From: CAZEFK01 sp964511405 | Lineage (GTDB): Bacteria; Pseudomonadota; Alphaproteobacteria; Elsterales; Elsteraceae | DNA length: 19,985 nucleotides | NCBI GenBank assembly: GCA_964511405.1 | Contig: CAZEFK010000138.1 | Coordinates: forward strand, 1 to 19,985 | Direction of reading: 5' to 3' | Part shown: positions 6,076 through 12,799 of the stretch, in pieces | Position numbering within the stretch: the stretch's first letter is position 1 | How the letters are laid out: each line of letters begins with the position of its first letter | Notes under the pieces: model-generated | Database searches by the model: none | What the model saw: the letters and a program-made list of their open reading frames with translations, nothing else | What the model was told of the DNA's origin: nothing | Program-made: the position numbers and the translations under genes

Positions 6076-6945
6076 TCACGCGCCGCCGACGGCGTCGCCC
6101 AGGGCCTCGAACAGCGCCTGCAGCCAGGGCGACCCGGCCTGCTCGCGGCGGGCGACCAGCACCACCTGGCGGACGACCGGCGGCGACAGCGCCAAGCGGA
6201 CCAGCGCCGGATCGCCGGCCGGCGCGGCGTCCGGCAGGATGGCGGCACCGAGCTTCAAGCCGACCATGCGCAGGATCGCCTCGACCGAATCCAATTCTGC
6301 CACCGCGTCGACCGCGATATCCCGGTCCTGCAGGGCCTGGTCGATGATCCGGCCGATGCCCATGCCGCGGCTGAAGCGGATGAACGGCACCTGGGCCAGG
6401 GTGGCGGCGACGTCGCCCGCCGCCAGCTCGCGATGCACATGCAGGCGCAGGGCCTCGGTGCGCACCAGGCGGGCCGCCAGGCCGGCATCGATCCGCTCCG
6501 GCGCGGTGACGATCGCGGCCTCGACCCGGCCCTGCGCCACCCGGGCGACCAGCTCGGGCGACAGCCCGCTTTCCGCCCGCACCGTCAGCCCGGGATGGGC
6601 CTGGCGCAACCGGACCAGGGCCGGCGGCAGCAGATCGGTCGCCGCCGTCGGGATGACCCCGACCCGCACATGGCCGACCAGCGCGGGCGCGGCCAGCGCA
6701 TCAGGCCGGCGCAGCGCATCGTACTGCGCCACCAGCGCGCGGGCATGGCGCACCAGGTGCCAGCCGCACGGGTTCAGGACCGGCGGCCGACGGCTGCGCT
6801 CGAACAGCTCGACCGCCCATTCCGCCTCCAGGCTCTTCATCTGCAGGCTGACCGCCGACTGGGTCACCCGCAACGCTTCGGCGGCGGCACTGAAGCTGCC
6901 GGTATCGGCGACCGCAACCAGGGTGCGCAGCTGTCGGATCCCCAT
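6076..6945 (-). CDS. LysR-family regulator, probably of the divergent acd gene
   Basis: A 289-residue LysR-type regulator. The winged helix-turn-helix occupies residues 1-60 (R-Q-L-R-T-L-V-A-V-A-D-T-G-S-F-S-A-A-A-E-, then T-Q-S-A-V-S-L-Q). The rest is the periplasmic-binding-protein-like effector domain. Start ATG 6945 matches the usual LysR N-terminus; the upstream extension is rejected. No ribosome binding site precedes this ATG, and the -10-like box ends 7 nt before it, so the message may be leaderless. It is divergent from the Acd-like gene, 98 bp away, with a 16-bp inverted repeat between them that overlaps the lysR -35 box. That is the classic layout for a LysR protein repressing itself and activating its neighbour. 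Effector is unknown; 3-sulfinopropionate or its CoA ester is a reasonable guess. Confidence 0.88.
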   Translation of the reverse strand: MGIRQLRTLVAVADTGSFSAAAEALRVTQSAVSLQMKSLEAEWAVELFERSRRPPVLNPCGWHLVRHARALVAQYDALRRPDALAAPALVGHVRVGVIPTAATDLLPPALVRLRQAHPGLTVRAESGLSPELVARVAQGRVEAAIVTAPERIDAGLAARLVRTEALRLHVHRELAAGDVAATLAQVPFIRFSRGMGIGRIIDQALQDRDIAVDAVAELDSVEAILRMVGLKLGAAILPDAAPAGDPALVRLALSPPVVRQVVLVARREQAGSPWLQALFEALGDAVGGA

Positions 6946-6951
6946 GGCGAT

Positions 6952-6980
6952 AATATAAGGAAACCTCACAAGACTGGTAA
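6952..6980 (-). promoter_or_regulatory. Predicted lysR promoter (leaderless)
   Basis: On the minus strand, TTACCA (6980-6975) and TATATT (6957-6952) have 17-bp spacing. Only 6 nt separate the -10 box from ATG 6945, so transcription would begin at or next to the A of the start codon. Confidence 0.5.
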
Positions 6981-6985
6981 GTCTT
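6970..6985. promoter_or_regulatory. Candidate LysR binding site
   Basis: AAGACT-GGTA-AGTCTT is a perfect inverted repeat in the lysR/acd divergent region. It overlaps the predicted lysR -35 box and lies about 60 bp upstream of acd, as expected for a LysR recognition site serving both genes. Confidence 0.55.
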
Positions 6986-7043
6986 ATTCGTTTGCCTTCC
7001 AATCCGGCGGTCCCCACCCTTCCGCCAGGGGCGGGAGGGATCG

Positions 7044-8243
7044 ATGGATGGACTGACGGCTGACCAGCGGGCGGTGCAGGCGCGGGCGCGGGAGGTCGCG
7101 GACAGCGTGGCCCGGCCCTACGCCGCCGAGGTCGACCGGTCGCGGGCCTATCCCTGGCGGACCGTCCGCGCCTTGGTCGAGGCCGGCCTGGCCGGTTACA
7201 CCATTCCCAAGGCCTATGGCGGCGCCGGCGGCAGCGTCCTGGATGCGGTGCTGATCGTGGAGGAGATGGCGCGCGCCTGCGGCGTGTCCGGCCGCATCGC
7301 CGTCGAATGCAACCTGGGCGCGGTCTCCGCGGTCATGCAATACGGGTCGGAGGCACAGAAACGGCTGGCCGCCGACCTGGTGCTGGCCGGCGACAAGCCC
7401 GCCATCTGCATCACCGAGCCGGACGCCGGCTCGGCGGCCACGGAGATGACGACCCGGGCGGTCCGGCGCGGCGACCGCTATGTCATCAACGGCCGCAAGC
7501 ATTGGATCACCGGCGGCGGCATCTCGAAGCTGCACCTGATCTTCGCCCGCGTCGTCGACGAGGCCGGGGCCGAACAGGGCATCGGCGGCTTCCTGGCGGT
7601 GCGTGATGGCGACGGTGATGGGGGCGGCCTGCGCATCGGCCGTCGCGAGCCGACCATGGGCCTGCGCGGCATCCCCGAGACCGAAGTGATCTTCGAGGAT
7701 CTGGAGGTCCCGGCCGACATGGTGCTGCAGCCGGCCCGCGGCTGGCGGCGCGGCTTCGCCGACCTGATGGACGCCTATAACGGCCAGCGCGTCGGCGCCG
7801 CCGCGGTGGCGCTGGGCCTGGCCCAGGGCGCGTTCGACGCGGCGCTGGATTTCGCCAAGGCGCGCCGCCAGTTCGGCCGCCCGATCGCCGAGTTCCAGGG
7901 CCTGCAATGGATGCTGGCCGACATGTCGATCGGGCTGCATGCAGCGCGGCTGGCGATCCATGCCGCGGCCGCGACCGCCGCGCCGTTCCCCGACCCGCTG
8001 CTGGCGGCGCAGGCCAAGGTGCTGGCGTCGGAGATGGCGATCCGCGTCACCAACGACGCCATCCAGCTGTTCGGCGCCCGCGGCTACTCGCAGGACTATC
8101 CGCTGGAGCGGATGGCCCGCGACGCCCGCATGTTCACCATCGGCGGCGGCACCGCGCAGGTGCTGCGCACCCAGATCGCCAGCCGCCTGCTGGGATGGAA
8201 GCTGCCGCAGACGCGCGACGGCTATGCCGCGGCCGCCGGATAG
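7044..8243 (+). CDS. acd: Acyl-CoA-dehydrogenase-like desulfinase (3-sulfinopropionyl-CoA desulfinase)
   Basis: A 399-residue FAD protein with the acyl-CoA dehydrogenase fold: I-T-E-P-D-A-G-S (123-130), W-I-T-G-G-G (154-159), R-R-Q-F-G-R-P-I-A-E-F-Q-G-L-Q-W and F-T-I-G-G-G-T-A-Q-V-L-R-T-Q. The catalytic Glu is missing from both usual places: the E-G-T position reads G-G-T, and the helix-G position is Gln248. Arg84 is present. Arg84 plus a Gln (246 in the Advenella enzyme, with a two-residue insertion here) is what I recall as the mark of Acd, which releases sulfite from 3-sulfinopropionyl-CoA to give propionyl-CoA (EC 3.13.1.4). The C-terminal K-L-P-Q-T-R-D-G-Y also matches my memory of that group. 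ATG 7044 has GGGAGG upstream. No CoA ligase or transferase is seen nearby. A plain dehydrogenase is the alternative, but the missing base argues against it. Confidence 0.8.
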   Translation: MDGLTADQRAVQARAREVADSVARPYAAEVDRSRAYPWRTVRALVEAGLAGYTIPKAYGGAGGSVLDAVLIVEEMARACGVSGRIAVECNLGAVSAVMQYGSEAQKRLAADLVLAGDKPAICITEPDAGSAATEMTTRAVRRGDRYVINGRKHWITGGGISKLHLIFARVVDEAGAEQGIGGFLAVRDGDGDGGGLRIGRREPTMGLRGIPETEVIFEDLEVPADMVLQPARGWRRGFADLMDAYNGQRVGAAAVALGLAQGAFDAALDFAKARRQFGRPIAEFQGLQWMLADMSIGLHAARLAIHAAAATAAPFPDPLLAAQAKVLASEMAIRVTNDAIQLFGARGYSQDYPLERMARDARMFTIGGGTAQVLRTQIASRLLGWKLPQTRDGYAAAAG

Positions 8244-8252
8244 GCCCCGGCC

Positions 8253-9323
8253 TCAGGTGCTGCGCCGCTCCACCAGCACATGGTGGGTGTCGATGACCGC
8301 CGGCCCCGCCGCTTCGGCCGACGCCACCCGGGCCGCGATCAGGCGCGCGGCCTCGGCGCCGATCAGGGCGCCGGACGGCCGGATGGTGGTCAGCGGCGGG
8401 TTGCTCCAGGCGCTATAGTCGAGGTCGCCGAAGCCGATCACCGCCAGACGCTCCGGCACCGCGAGGCCGCGGCGCTGGCATTCGAACAGCACGCCCAGCG
8501 CCACATGGTCGTTGGAGCAGGCGACCGCGTCGACCTCCGGCCCCCCGTTGGACGACTGCCGTAGCAGCTGGTCGAGCAGCAGGCCGCCGACCTCTGCACT
8601 GGCCGGCGCCGGGTTGGCGACCAGATCGACCGTAGCGCCGGCGGCCCGCGCCGCCGCCTGGAAGCCCTCCGCACGCTGCCGGGCCCGCCGATCGTCCTGC
8701 AGGCGCGCGCCCAGGAAAGCCAGACGCCGCCGGCCCTTGGCCAGCAAGTGCGCGGCGGCGGTGCGCCCGACGGCCGCGTGGGAGAACCCCACCGCCATGT
8801 CGATCGGCTCGCCGCCCAGCTCCCAGATTTCGACCACCGGCAGGCCGCTGGCGCGCAGCAGCCGGCGCGTGGCGGCGCTGTGGCCGAGGCCGGTCAGCAC
8901 GACGGCCGCCGGCGCCCAGGACAGCGCCGTCCGGACCAGCGCCTCCTCCTCCTGCTCGCTGTACTCGGTGTGGCCCAGCAGCAGCTGCAGACCGGCCGCG
9001 GCCAGGCCCGACTGCAGGGCCGCCACGGTGTCGGCGAAGAAGGCGTTGCGGATCGACGGCACCACCACGCCGACCACGCGCGACGAGGCCGCCGCCAGCC
9101 CGCCCGCCACCAGGTTCGGCCGGTAGCCCAGGCTGTCGATGGCATGGGCGATGGCGCGTCCGGCCGCCGGCGACACCGCCGCCGGCTTGCGCAGGTAGAG
9201 CGACACCGTCGAGGGCGACACGGCGGCCAGCGCCGCCACCTCGACCATGGTGACCCGCTGCATCTTGCGCCGCCGCCGCCCCGGGCGCGCGGCCGCCGGC
9301 CTGTCCGCGGTTCGCTCGTCCAT
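8253..9323 (-). CDS. LacI-family repressor of the sulfoquinovose cluster
   Basis: A 356-residue LacI/GalR-type regulator: helix-turn-helix and hinge at about 25-75 (V-T-M-V-E-V-A-A-L-A-A-V-S-P-S-T-V-S, then L-G-Y-R-P-N), followed by a sugar-binding domain (V-V-G-V-V-V-P-S-I-R-N-A-F-F at about 83-96; G-F-G-D-L-D-Y near the C-terminus). A ~20-residue Arg-rich tail precedes the helix-turn-helix. ATG 9323 is the first start but has no ribosome binding site; a start at Met21 would give a more usual length. It is divergent from the sulfogluconate dehydratase gene, with an operator next to each start, so it should control itself and the catabolic operon. A sulfosugar or sulfosugar acid is the likely inducer (inference). 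Its stop lies 9 bp from the end of acd, tail to tail. Confidence 0.88.
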   Translation of the reverse strand: MDERTADRPAAARPGRRRRKMQRVTMVEVAALAAVSPSTVSLYLRKPAAVSPAAGRAIAHAIDSLGYRPNLVAGGLAAASSRVVGVVVPSIRNAFFADTVAALQSGLAAAGLQLLLGHTEYSEQEEEALVRTALSWAPAAVVLTGLGHSAATRRLLRASGLPVVEIWELGGEPIDMAVGFSHAAVGRTAAAHLLAKGRRRLAFLGARLQDDRRARQRAEGFQAAARAAGATVDLVANPAPASAEVGGLLLDQLLRQSSNGGPEVDAVACSNDHVALGVLFECQRRGLAVPERLAVIGFGDLDYSAWSNPPLTTIRPSGALIGAEAARLIAARVASAEAAGPAVIDTHHVLVERRST

Positions 9324-9339
9324 ATCGCAACGCTACGAT
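9324..9339. promoter_or_regulatory. LacI-type operator at the repressor gene
   Basis: ATCGCAACGCTACGAT differs at two positions from the perfect palindrome at 9379-9394. It abuts the repressor start codon and covers its predicted -10 box, which predicts autorepression. Confidence 0.7.
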
Positions 9340-9358
9340 ACGCCATCGCAAGGATCAA
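9330..9358 (-). promoter_or_regulatory. Predicted repressor promoter (leaderless)
   Basis: On the minus strand, TTGATC (9358-9353) and TAGCGT (9335-9330) are 17 bp apart. Only 6 nt follow before ATG 9323. The -10 box is a weak match, so this rests partly on its mirror-image likeness to the promoter on the other strand. Confidence 0.42.
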
Positions 9359-9365
9359 TCGAGTG

Positions 9366-9394
9366 TTGCCGGTTTTTGATCGTAGCGCTACGAT
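9366..9394 (+). promoter_or_regulatory. Predicted promoter of the SQ operon (leaderless)
   Basis: TTGCCG (9366-9371) and TACGAT (9389-9394) have exactly 17 bp between them. The start of transcription would be 7-8 nt downstream, at or next to the A of ATG 9402. No ribosome binding site is present. The operator covers the -10 box and most of the spacer. Confidence 0.6.
9379..9394. promoter_or_regulatory. LacI-type operator of the SQ operon
   Basis: ATCGTAGCGCTACGAT is a perfect 16-bp palindrome with the central CG of LacI-family operators. It lies over the predicted -10 box of the SQ operon. Its centre is 55 bp (about five turns) from that of the near-copy at 9324-9339, so one tetramer or two dimers could act on both promoters from the same face. 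Confidence 0.8.
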
Positions 9395-9401
9395 TATCAT
9401 C

Positions 9402-11135
9402 ATGACCCGCCGTTCGATCGAGTCGCTGCGCAGCCAGCGCTGGTATGCCGCCCCTGACATGCGCGGCTTCGCTCATCGCCAGCGCACGCAGCAGATGGGC
9501 CTGCGCCGCGAGGAATTCCTGGGCCGGCCGGTGATCGGCATCGTCAACACCTGGAGCGACATGAGCCCCTGCCACGCCCACCTGCGCGACCGCGCCGAGG
9601 CGGTCAAGCGCGGGGTCTGGCAGGCCGGCGGCTACCCGGTCGAGCTGCCGGCGCTGTCGGTCGGCGAGGTCATGGTCAAGCCGACCACCATGCTCTACCG
9701 CAACTTCCTGGCCATGGAGGTCGAGGAGCTGCTGCGCTCGCACCCGGTCGACGGGGCGGTGCTGCTGGGCGGCTGCGACAAGTCCACGCCCGGTCTGCTG
9801 ATGGGCGCCCTGGCCATGGACCTGCCGGCGATCTTCTGCCCGGCCGGGCCGATGGCCAACGGCCAGTGGCGGGGCGAGAAGACCGGGGCCGGCACCCACA
9901 CCCGCAAATATTGGGACGAGCTGCGCGCCGGCCGGATCAGCCAGGCCGACTGGATCGACCTGGAAGGCCGGATGACCCGGTCGGCCGGCACCTGCAACAC
10001 CATGGGCACGGCCTCGACCATGACCGCGATCGTCGACGCCATGGGCCTGACCCTGCCGGGCGCGTCGTCGATCCCGGCGGTCGATTCCGGCCATGCCCGC
10101 ATGGCCTCGGCCTGCGGCGTCCGCATCGTCGACATGGTGTGGGAGGACCTGAAGCCCGCGCGCCTGATCGACCGGCGCAGCCTGGGCAACGGCCTGGTCG
10201 CCTACATGGCGCTGGGCGGCTCGACCAACGCGGCGATCCACCTGATCGCGATCGCGCGCCGCGCCGGCGTGCCGCTCGGCCTCGACGACCTGGCCGCGGC
10301 GGCGGCCGAGACTCCGGTGCTGGCCAACCTGTTCCCGTCGGGCAGCTACCTGATGGAGGACTTCCACTTCGCCGGCGGCTTGCCGGCGCTGCTGGCCAAG
10401 CTCAAGGACCGGCTGGCGCTCGACTGTCCGACGGTCAGCGGCCGCACCCTGGGCGAAACCCTGGAGGGCGCGGCCTGCTGGAACGACGACGTCATCCGCG
10501 GCCTCGACAATCCCGTGATCCCGCTGGAGCGCGGCCGCACCCTGGCGGTGCTGCGCGGCAACCTGGCGCCCGACGGCGCCGTCATCAAGTCCTCGGCCGC
10601 CGACCCGCGGCTGCTGCGCCATGCCGGCCCGGCGATCGTGTTCGACAACCCGGCAGACCTGGCCGCGCGCATCGACGACCCGGCGCTGGACGTCACGCCG
10701 GACAGCGTGCTGGTGCTGCGCAACGCCGGGCCGGTCGGGGCGCCCGGCATGCCGGAATGGGGCAACCTGCCGATCCCCAAGAAACTGCTGGCATCAGGCG
10801 TGCGCGACATGGTCCGGCTGTGCGACGGCCGGATGAGCGGCACCCACTACGGCACCTGCGTGCTGCACATCGCGCCCGAGGCGGCGATCGGCGGCCCGCT
10901 CGGCCTGCTGCAGACCGGGGACGTCGTCACCCTGGACGTGCCGGCCGGGCGCATCGACATGGCCGTCGCCGCGGACGAGCTGGAACGCCGCCGCCAGGCC
11001 TGGCGGCCGCCGGCCCCGCTCTACACCCGCTCGTTCGCCGCGCTCTACCAGCGCCATGTCGACCAGGCGCCCGATGGCTGCGACTTCGACTTCCTGACCG
11101 GACCGGGCCCGGTGCCCGAGCCGCCGATCTACTGA
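9402..11135 (+). CDS. IlvD/Edd-family dehydratase, probable 6-deoxy-6-sulfogluconate dehydratase
   Basis: A 577-residue dehydratase of the IlvD/Edd family, sugar-acid branch (arabonate/xylonate dehydratase-like). Three conserved cysteines that hold the Fe-S cluster are present: C57 (W-S-D-M-S-P-C), C125 (G-G-C-D-K-S-T-P-G, with Lys127 as the likely carbamylated Mg ligand) and C198 (S-A-G-T-C-N-T-M-G-T-A-S-T). Length is typical. In the sulfo-ED pathway of Pseudomonas putida SQ1 such an enzyme converts 6-deoxy-6-sulfogluconate to KDSG; the operon with sulfoquinovosidase and aldolase supports that substrate. Start ATG 9402 matches family N-termini (S-L-R-S-Q-R-W-Y soon after), although no ribosome binding site exists. 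The frame is open far upstream, but that region is the LacI gene on the other strand. By sequence alone it could be an arabonate- or xylonate-type dehydratase. Confidence 0.85.
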   Translation: MTRRSIESLRSQRWYAAPDMRGFAHRQRTQQMGLRREEFLGRPVIGIVNTWSDMSPCHAHLRDRAEAVKRGVWQAGGYPVELPALSVGEVMVKPTTMLYRNFLAMEVEELLRSHPVDGAVLLGGCDKSTPGLLMGALAMDLPAIFCPAGPMANGQWRGEKTGAGTHTRKYWDELRAGRISQADWIDLEGRMTRSAGTCNTMGTASTMTAIVDAMGLTLPGASSIPAVDSGHARMASACGVRIVDMVWEDLKPARLIDRRSLGNGLVAYMALGGSTNAAIHLIAIARRAGVPLGLDDLAAAAAETPVLANLFPSGSYLMEDFHFAGGLPALLAKLKDRLALDCPTVSGRTLGETLEGAACWNDDVIRGLDNPVIPLERGRTLAVLRGNLAPDGAVIKSSAADPRLLRHAGPAIVFDNPADLAARIDDPALDVTPDSVLVLRNAGPVGAPGMPEWGNLPIPKKLLASGVRDMVRLCDGRMSGTHYGTCVLHIAPEAAIGGPLGLLQTGDVVTLDVPAGRIDMAVAADELERRRQAWRPPAPLYTRSFAALYQRHVDQAPDGCDFDFLTGPGPVPEPPIY

Positions 11136-11146
11136 AAGGCCCTCCG

Positions 11147-11944
11147 ATGGACCTCACCAACCGCTTCAAGCGCTGGCTCGCGGGCGACGGGCCGCGGCCG
11201 CCGCTCGGCACCTGGCTGATGGCGGCGGCACCCGCGACCGCCGAGGCGCTGGGCCATGCCGGCTTCGACTTCCTGGTCGTCGACATGGAGCATGTGCCGA
11301 TCGAGGTGTCGCACCTGGCCGACCTGCTGCGCGCCGTCGGCTGCACCGCCGCGGCGCCAGTGGTGCGGCTGGCCTGGAACGACCCGGTGCTGGTCAAGCG
11401 GGTGCTCGACGCCGGCGCCGACAGCATCATGCTGCCCTTCGTCCAGGACGCCGAGGCGGCGCGCCTGGCGGTCCGCTCGGCCAAGTACCCGCCCCTGGGC
11501 GTGCGCGGCGTCGCCGCCATCCACCGCGCCTCGCGCTTCGGCCAGGCGCCGGGCTATTTCCAGCGCGCCAACGACGAGGTGGCCGTGATCGTGCAGCTCG
11601 AGACGCCTGACGCGATCACCCGGCTGCCCGAGATCGCTGCGGTCGAGGGGGTCGACGCCCTGTTCGTCGGCCCCGGCGACCTGTCGGCGGCGATGGGCCG
11701 CATCGGCCAGGTCGGCGACGCGGACGTCCAGGCGCTGATCGCCGAGGCCGCCGCGGCAGCCCGCCGGGCCGGCAAGCCGATCGGCATCGTCGGCCCCAAC
11801 CCCGACATGGTCCGCCGCTTCCTGGACTATGGCTACAGCTTCGCCGCCGTCGCGTCCGACCTGGCGCTGATGACCGGCCGCGCCGGCGAATGGTTGGGCG
11901 CCTTGCGCGACAGCGCGCCGCCGACGGCCACCGCAGCCTATTAG
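11147..11944 (+). CDS. HpcH/HpaI-family aldolase, probable KDSG aldolase
   Basis: A 265-residue class II (metal-dependent) pyruvate aldolase. Family residues are D-M-E-H (46-49), the Arg in V-V-R-L-A-W-N-D (R74), Q-L-E-T-P (Glu152, metal) and F-V-G-P-G-D-L-S-A-A-M-G (Asp178, metal). In the sulfo-ED route it splits 2-keto-3,6-dideoxy-6-sulfogluconate into pyruvate and (S)-sulfolactaldehyde. Start ATG 11147 follows the dehydratase stop by 11 nt, with AAAGG between. The family also handles keto-deoxy sugars and homoprotocatechuate-derived acids, so the substrate rests on the operon. No sulfolactaldehyde dehydrogenase or reductase follows it here, unlike the P. putida SQ1 cluster. Confidence 0.85.
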   Translation: MDLTNRFKRWLAGDGPRPPLGTWLMAAAPATAEALGHAGFDFLVVDMEHVPIEVSHLADLLRAVGCTAAAPVVRLAWNDPVLVKRVLDAGADSIMLPFVQDAEAARLAVRSAKYPPLGVRGVAAIHRASRFGQAPGYFQRANDEVAVIVQLETPDAITRLPEIAAVEGVDALFVGPGDLSAAMGRIGQVGDADVQALIAEAAAAARRAGKPIGIVGPNPDMVRRFLDYGYSFAAVASDLALMTGRAGEWLGALRDSAPPTATAAY

Positions 11945-12002
11945 CGGCACGCCCGCCGCCCCCGCATCTCGCCCATTCCCGCCGTCAATCAAGGAGACGA
12001 CC

Positions 12003-12797
12003 ATGATCAGGAAACTGGCTCTCGCCGCTATCGGCACCCTTTCCTTGCTGGTCCCGGTCGTGGCCAACGCGGACACCATCAAGATCACGGTCGAGAACCG
12101 GCCCGATGCCGGCTACTACTGGGACCTTCTGACCGAATCCCTGTCCGCCGCCGGTCACACGGTGACTCTGGACAAGGCCGACGCCAGCCTGCCACTGGCC
12201 CGCCAGATCTCGATGTTCGACAGCGGCGACATCGATCTGTTCTGGTTCCTGCAGACACCGGAGCGCGACCACACCTACGTGCCGGTCGCCGTCAACCTGA
12301 CCAAAGGCCTGATCGGCCAGCGCGTCATGTTCATCAAGAAGGGCGCCGCGCCCGACTTTGCCAAGATCAAATCCCTGGACGACTTCCGTACCAGCGGCAA
12401 GATCGGCGCATTCGGCAAGGGTTGGTTCGACGCCGCGGTCTGGGATGCCAACGGGCTGAAATACAATACACAGACCAACTTCACGCTGTTCTACGCCATG
12501 GTAGCGGCGGGCGACCGTGGGGTCGACTACTTCTCGCGCGGGGTAACCGAGATCCTGCCCGAAGCGAAAAGCCATCCCGAGCTCGACATCGAGCCGACAT
12601 TGCTGCTGGTCTATGACCGCGACTTCCGCTTCTACCTGTCCAAGAAGGCGGCGGCCCAAGCGCCGGTGATCGAAGCCGCGGTCAAGAAGGCCGCCGAGTC
12701 GGGCATCATGGATCAGCTGATCCAGAAATATTTCGGCGATGCGATCCAGACCCTGAACCTGGCCGGCCGCACCCGCATCAACCTGGTCGCGCCGTAG
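12003..12797 (+). CDS. Orphan periplasmic substrate-binding protein
   Basis: A 264-residue exported protein with a clear Sec signal peptide (K-L-A-L-A-A-I-G-T-L-S-L-L-V-P, cleavage after A-N-A at residue 23). The mature part looks like a type II periplasmic-binding fold of the SBP_bac_3/transporter substrate-binding type. Start ATG 12003 has AAGGAG upstream, 58 nt after the aldolase. The stop is 2 nt before the sulfoquinovosidase ATG, so the two are coupled. No permease or ATPase lies beside it. It is unlike the ~400-residue family 1 binding protein SmoF of the Agrobacterium SQ-glyceride importer. It may bind SQ or SQ-glycerol for a transporter encoded elsewhere, or act as a periplasmic sensor. 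Base composition is lower in GC than its neighbours (68 of 120 over 12361-12480), hinting at a different origin. Confidence 0.75.
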   Translation: MIRKLALAAIGTLSLLVPVVANADTIKITVENRPDAGYYWDLLTESLSAAGHTVTLDKADASLPLARQISMFDSGDIDLFWFLQTPERDHTYVPVAVNLTKGLIGQRVMFIKKGAAPDFAKIKSLDDFRTSGKIGAFGKGWFDAAVWDANGLKYNTQTNFTLFYAMVAAGDRGVDYFSRGVTEILPEAKSHPELDIEPTLLLVYDRDFRFYLSKKAAAQAPVIEAAVKKAAESGIMDQLIQKYFGDAIQTLNLAGRTRINLVAP

Positions 12798-12799
12798 CC

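Noticed and set aside
5955..6248. Minus-strand open frame over the toxin-antitoxin promoter
   Set aside because: It is Arg-rich, runs through the lysR gene in another frame and across a good promoter and operator; no family resemblance.
8748..9401. Upstream extension of the dehydratase frame
   Set aside because: It lies antisense to the LacI gene and across the operators. Family N-termini begin at 9402.
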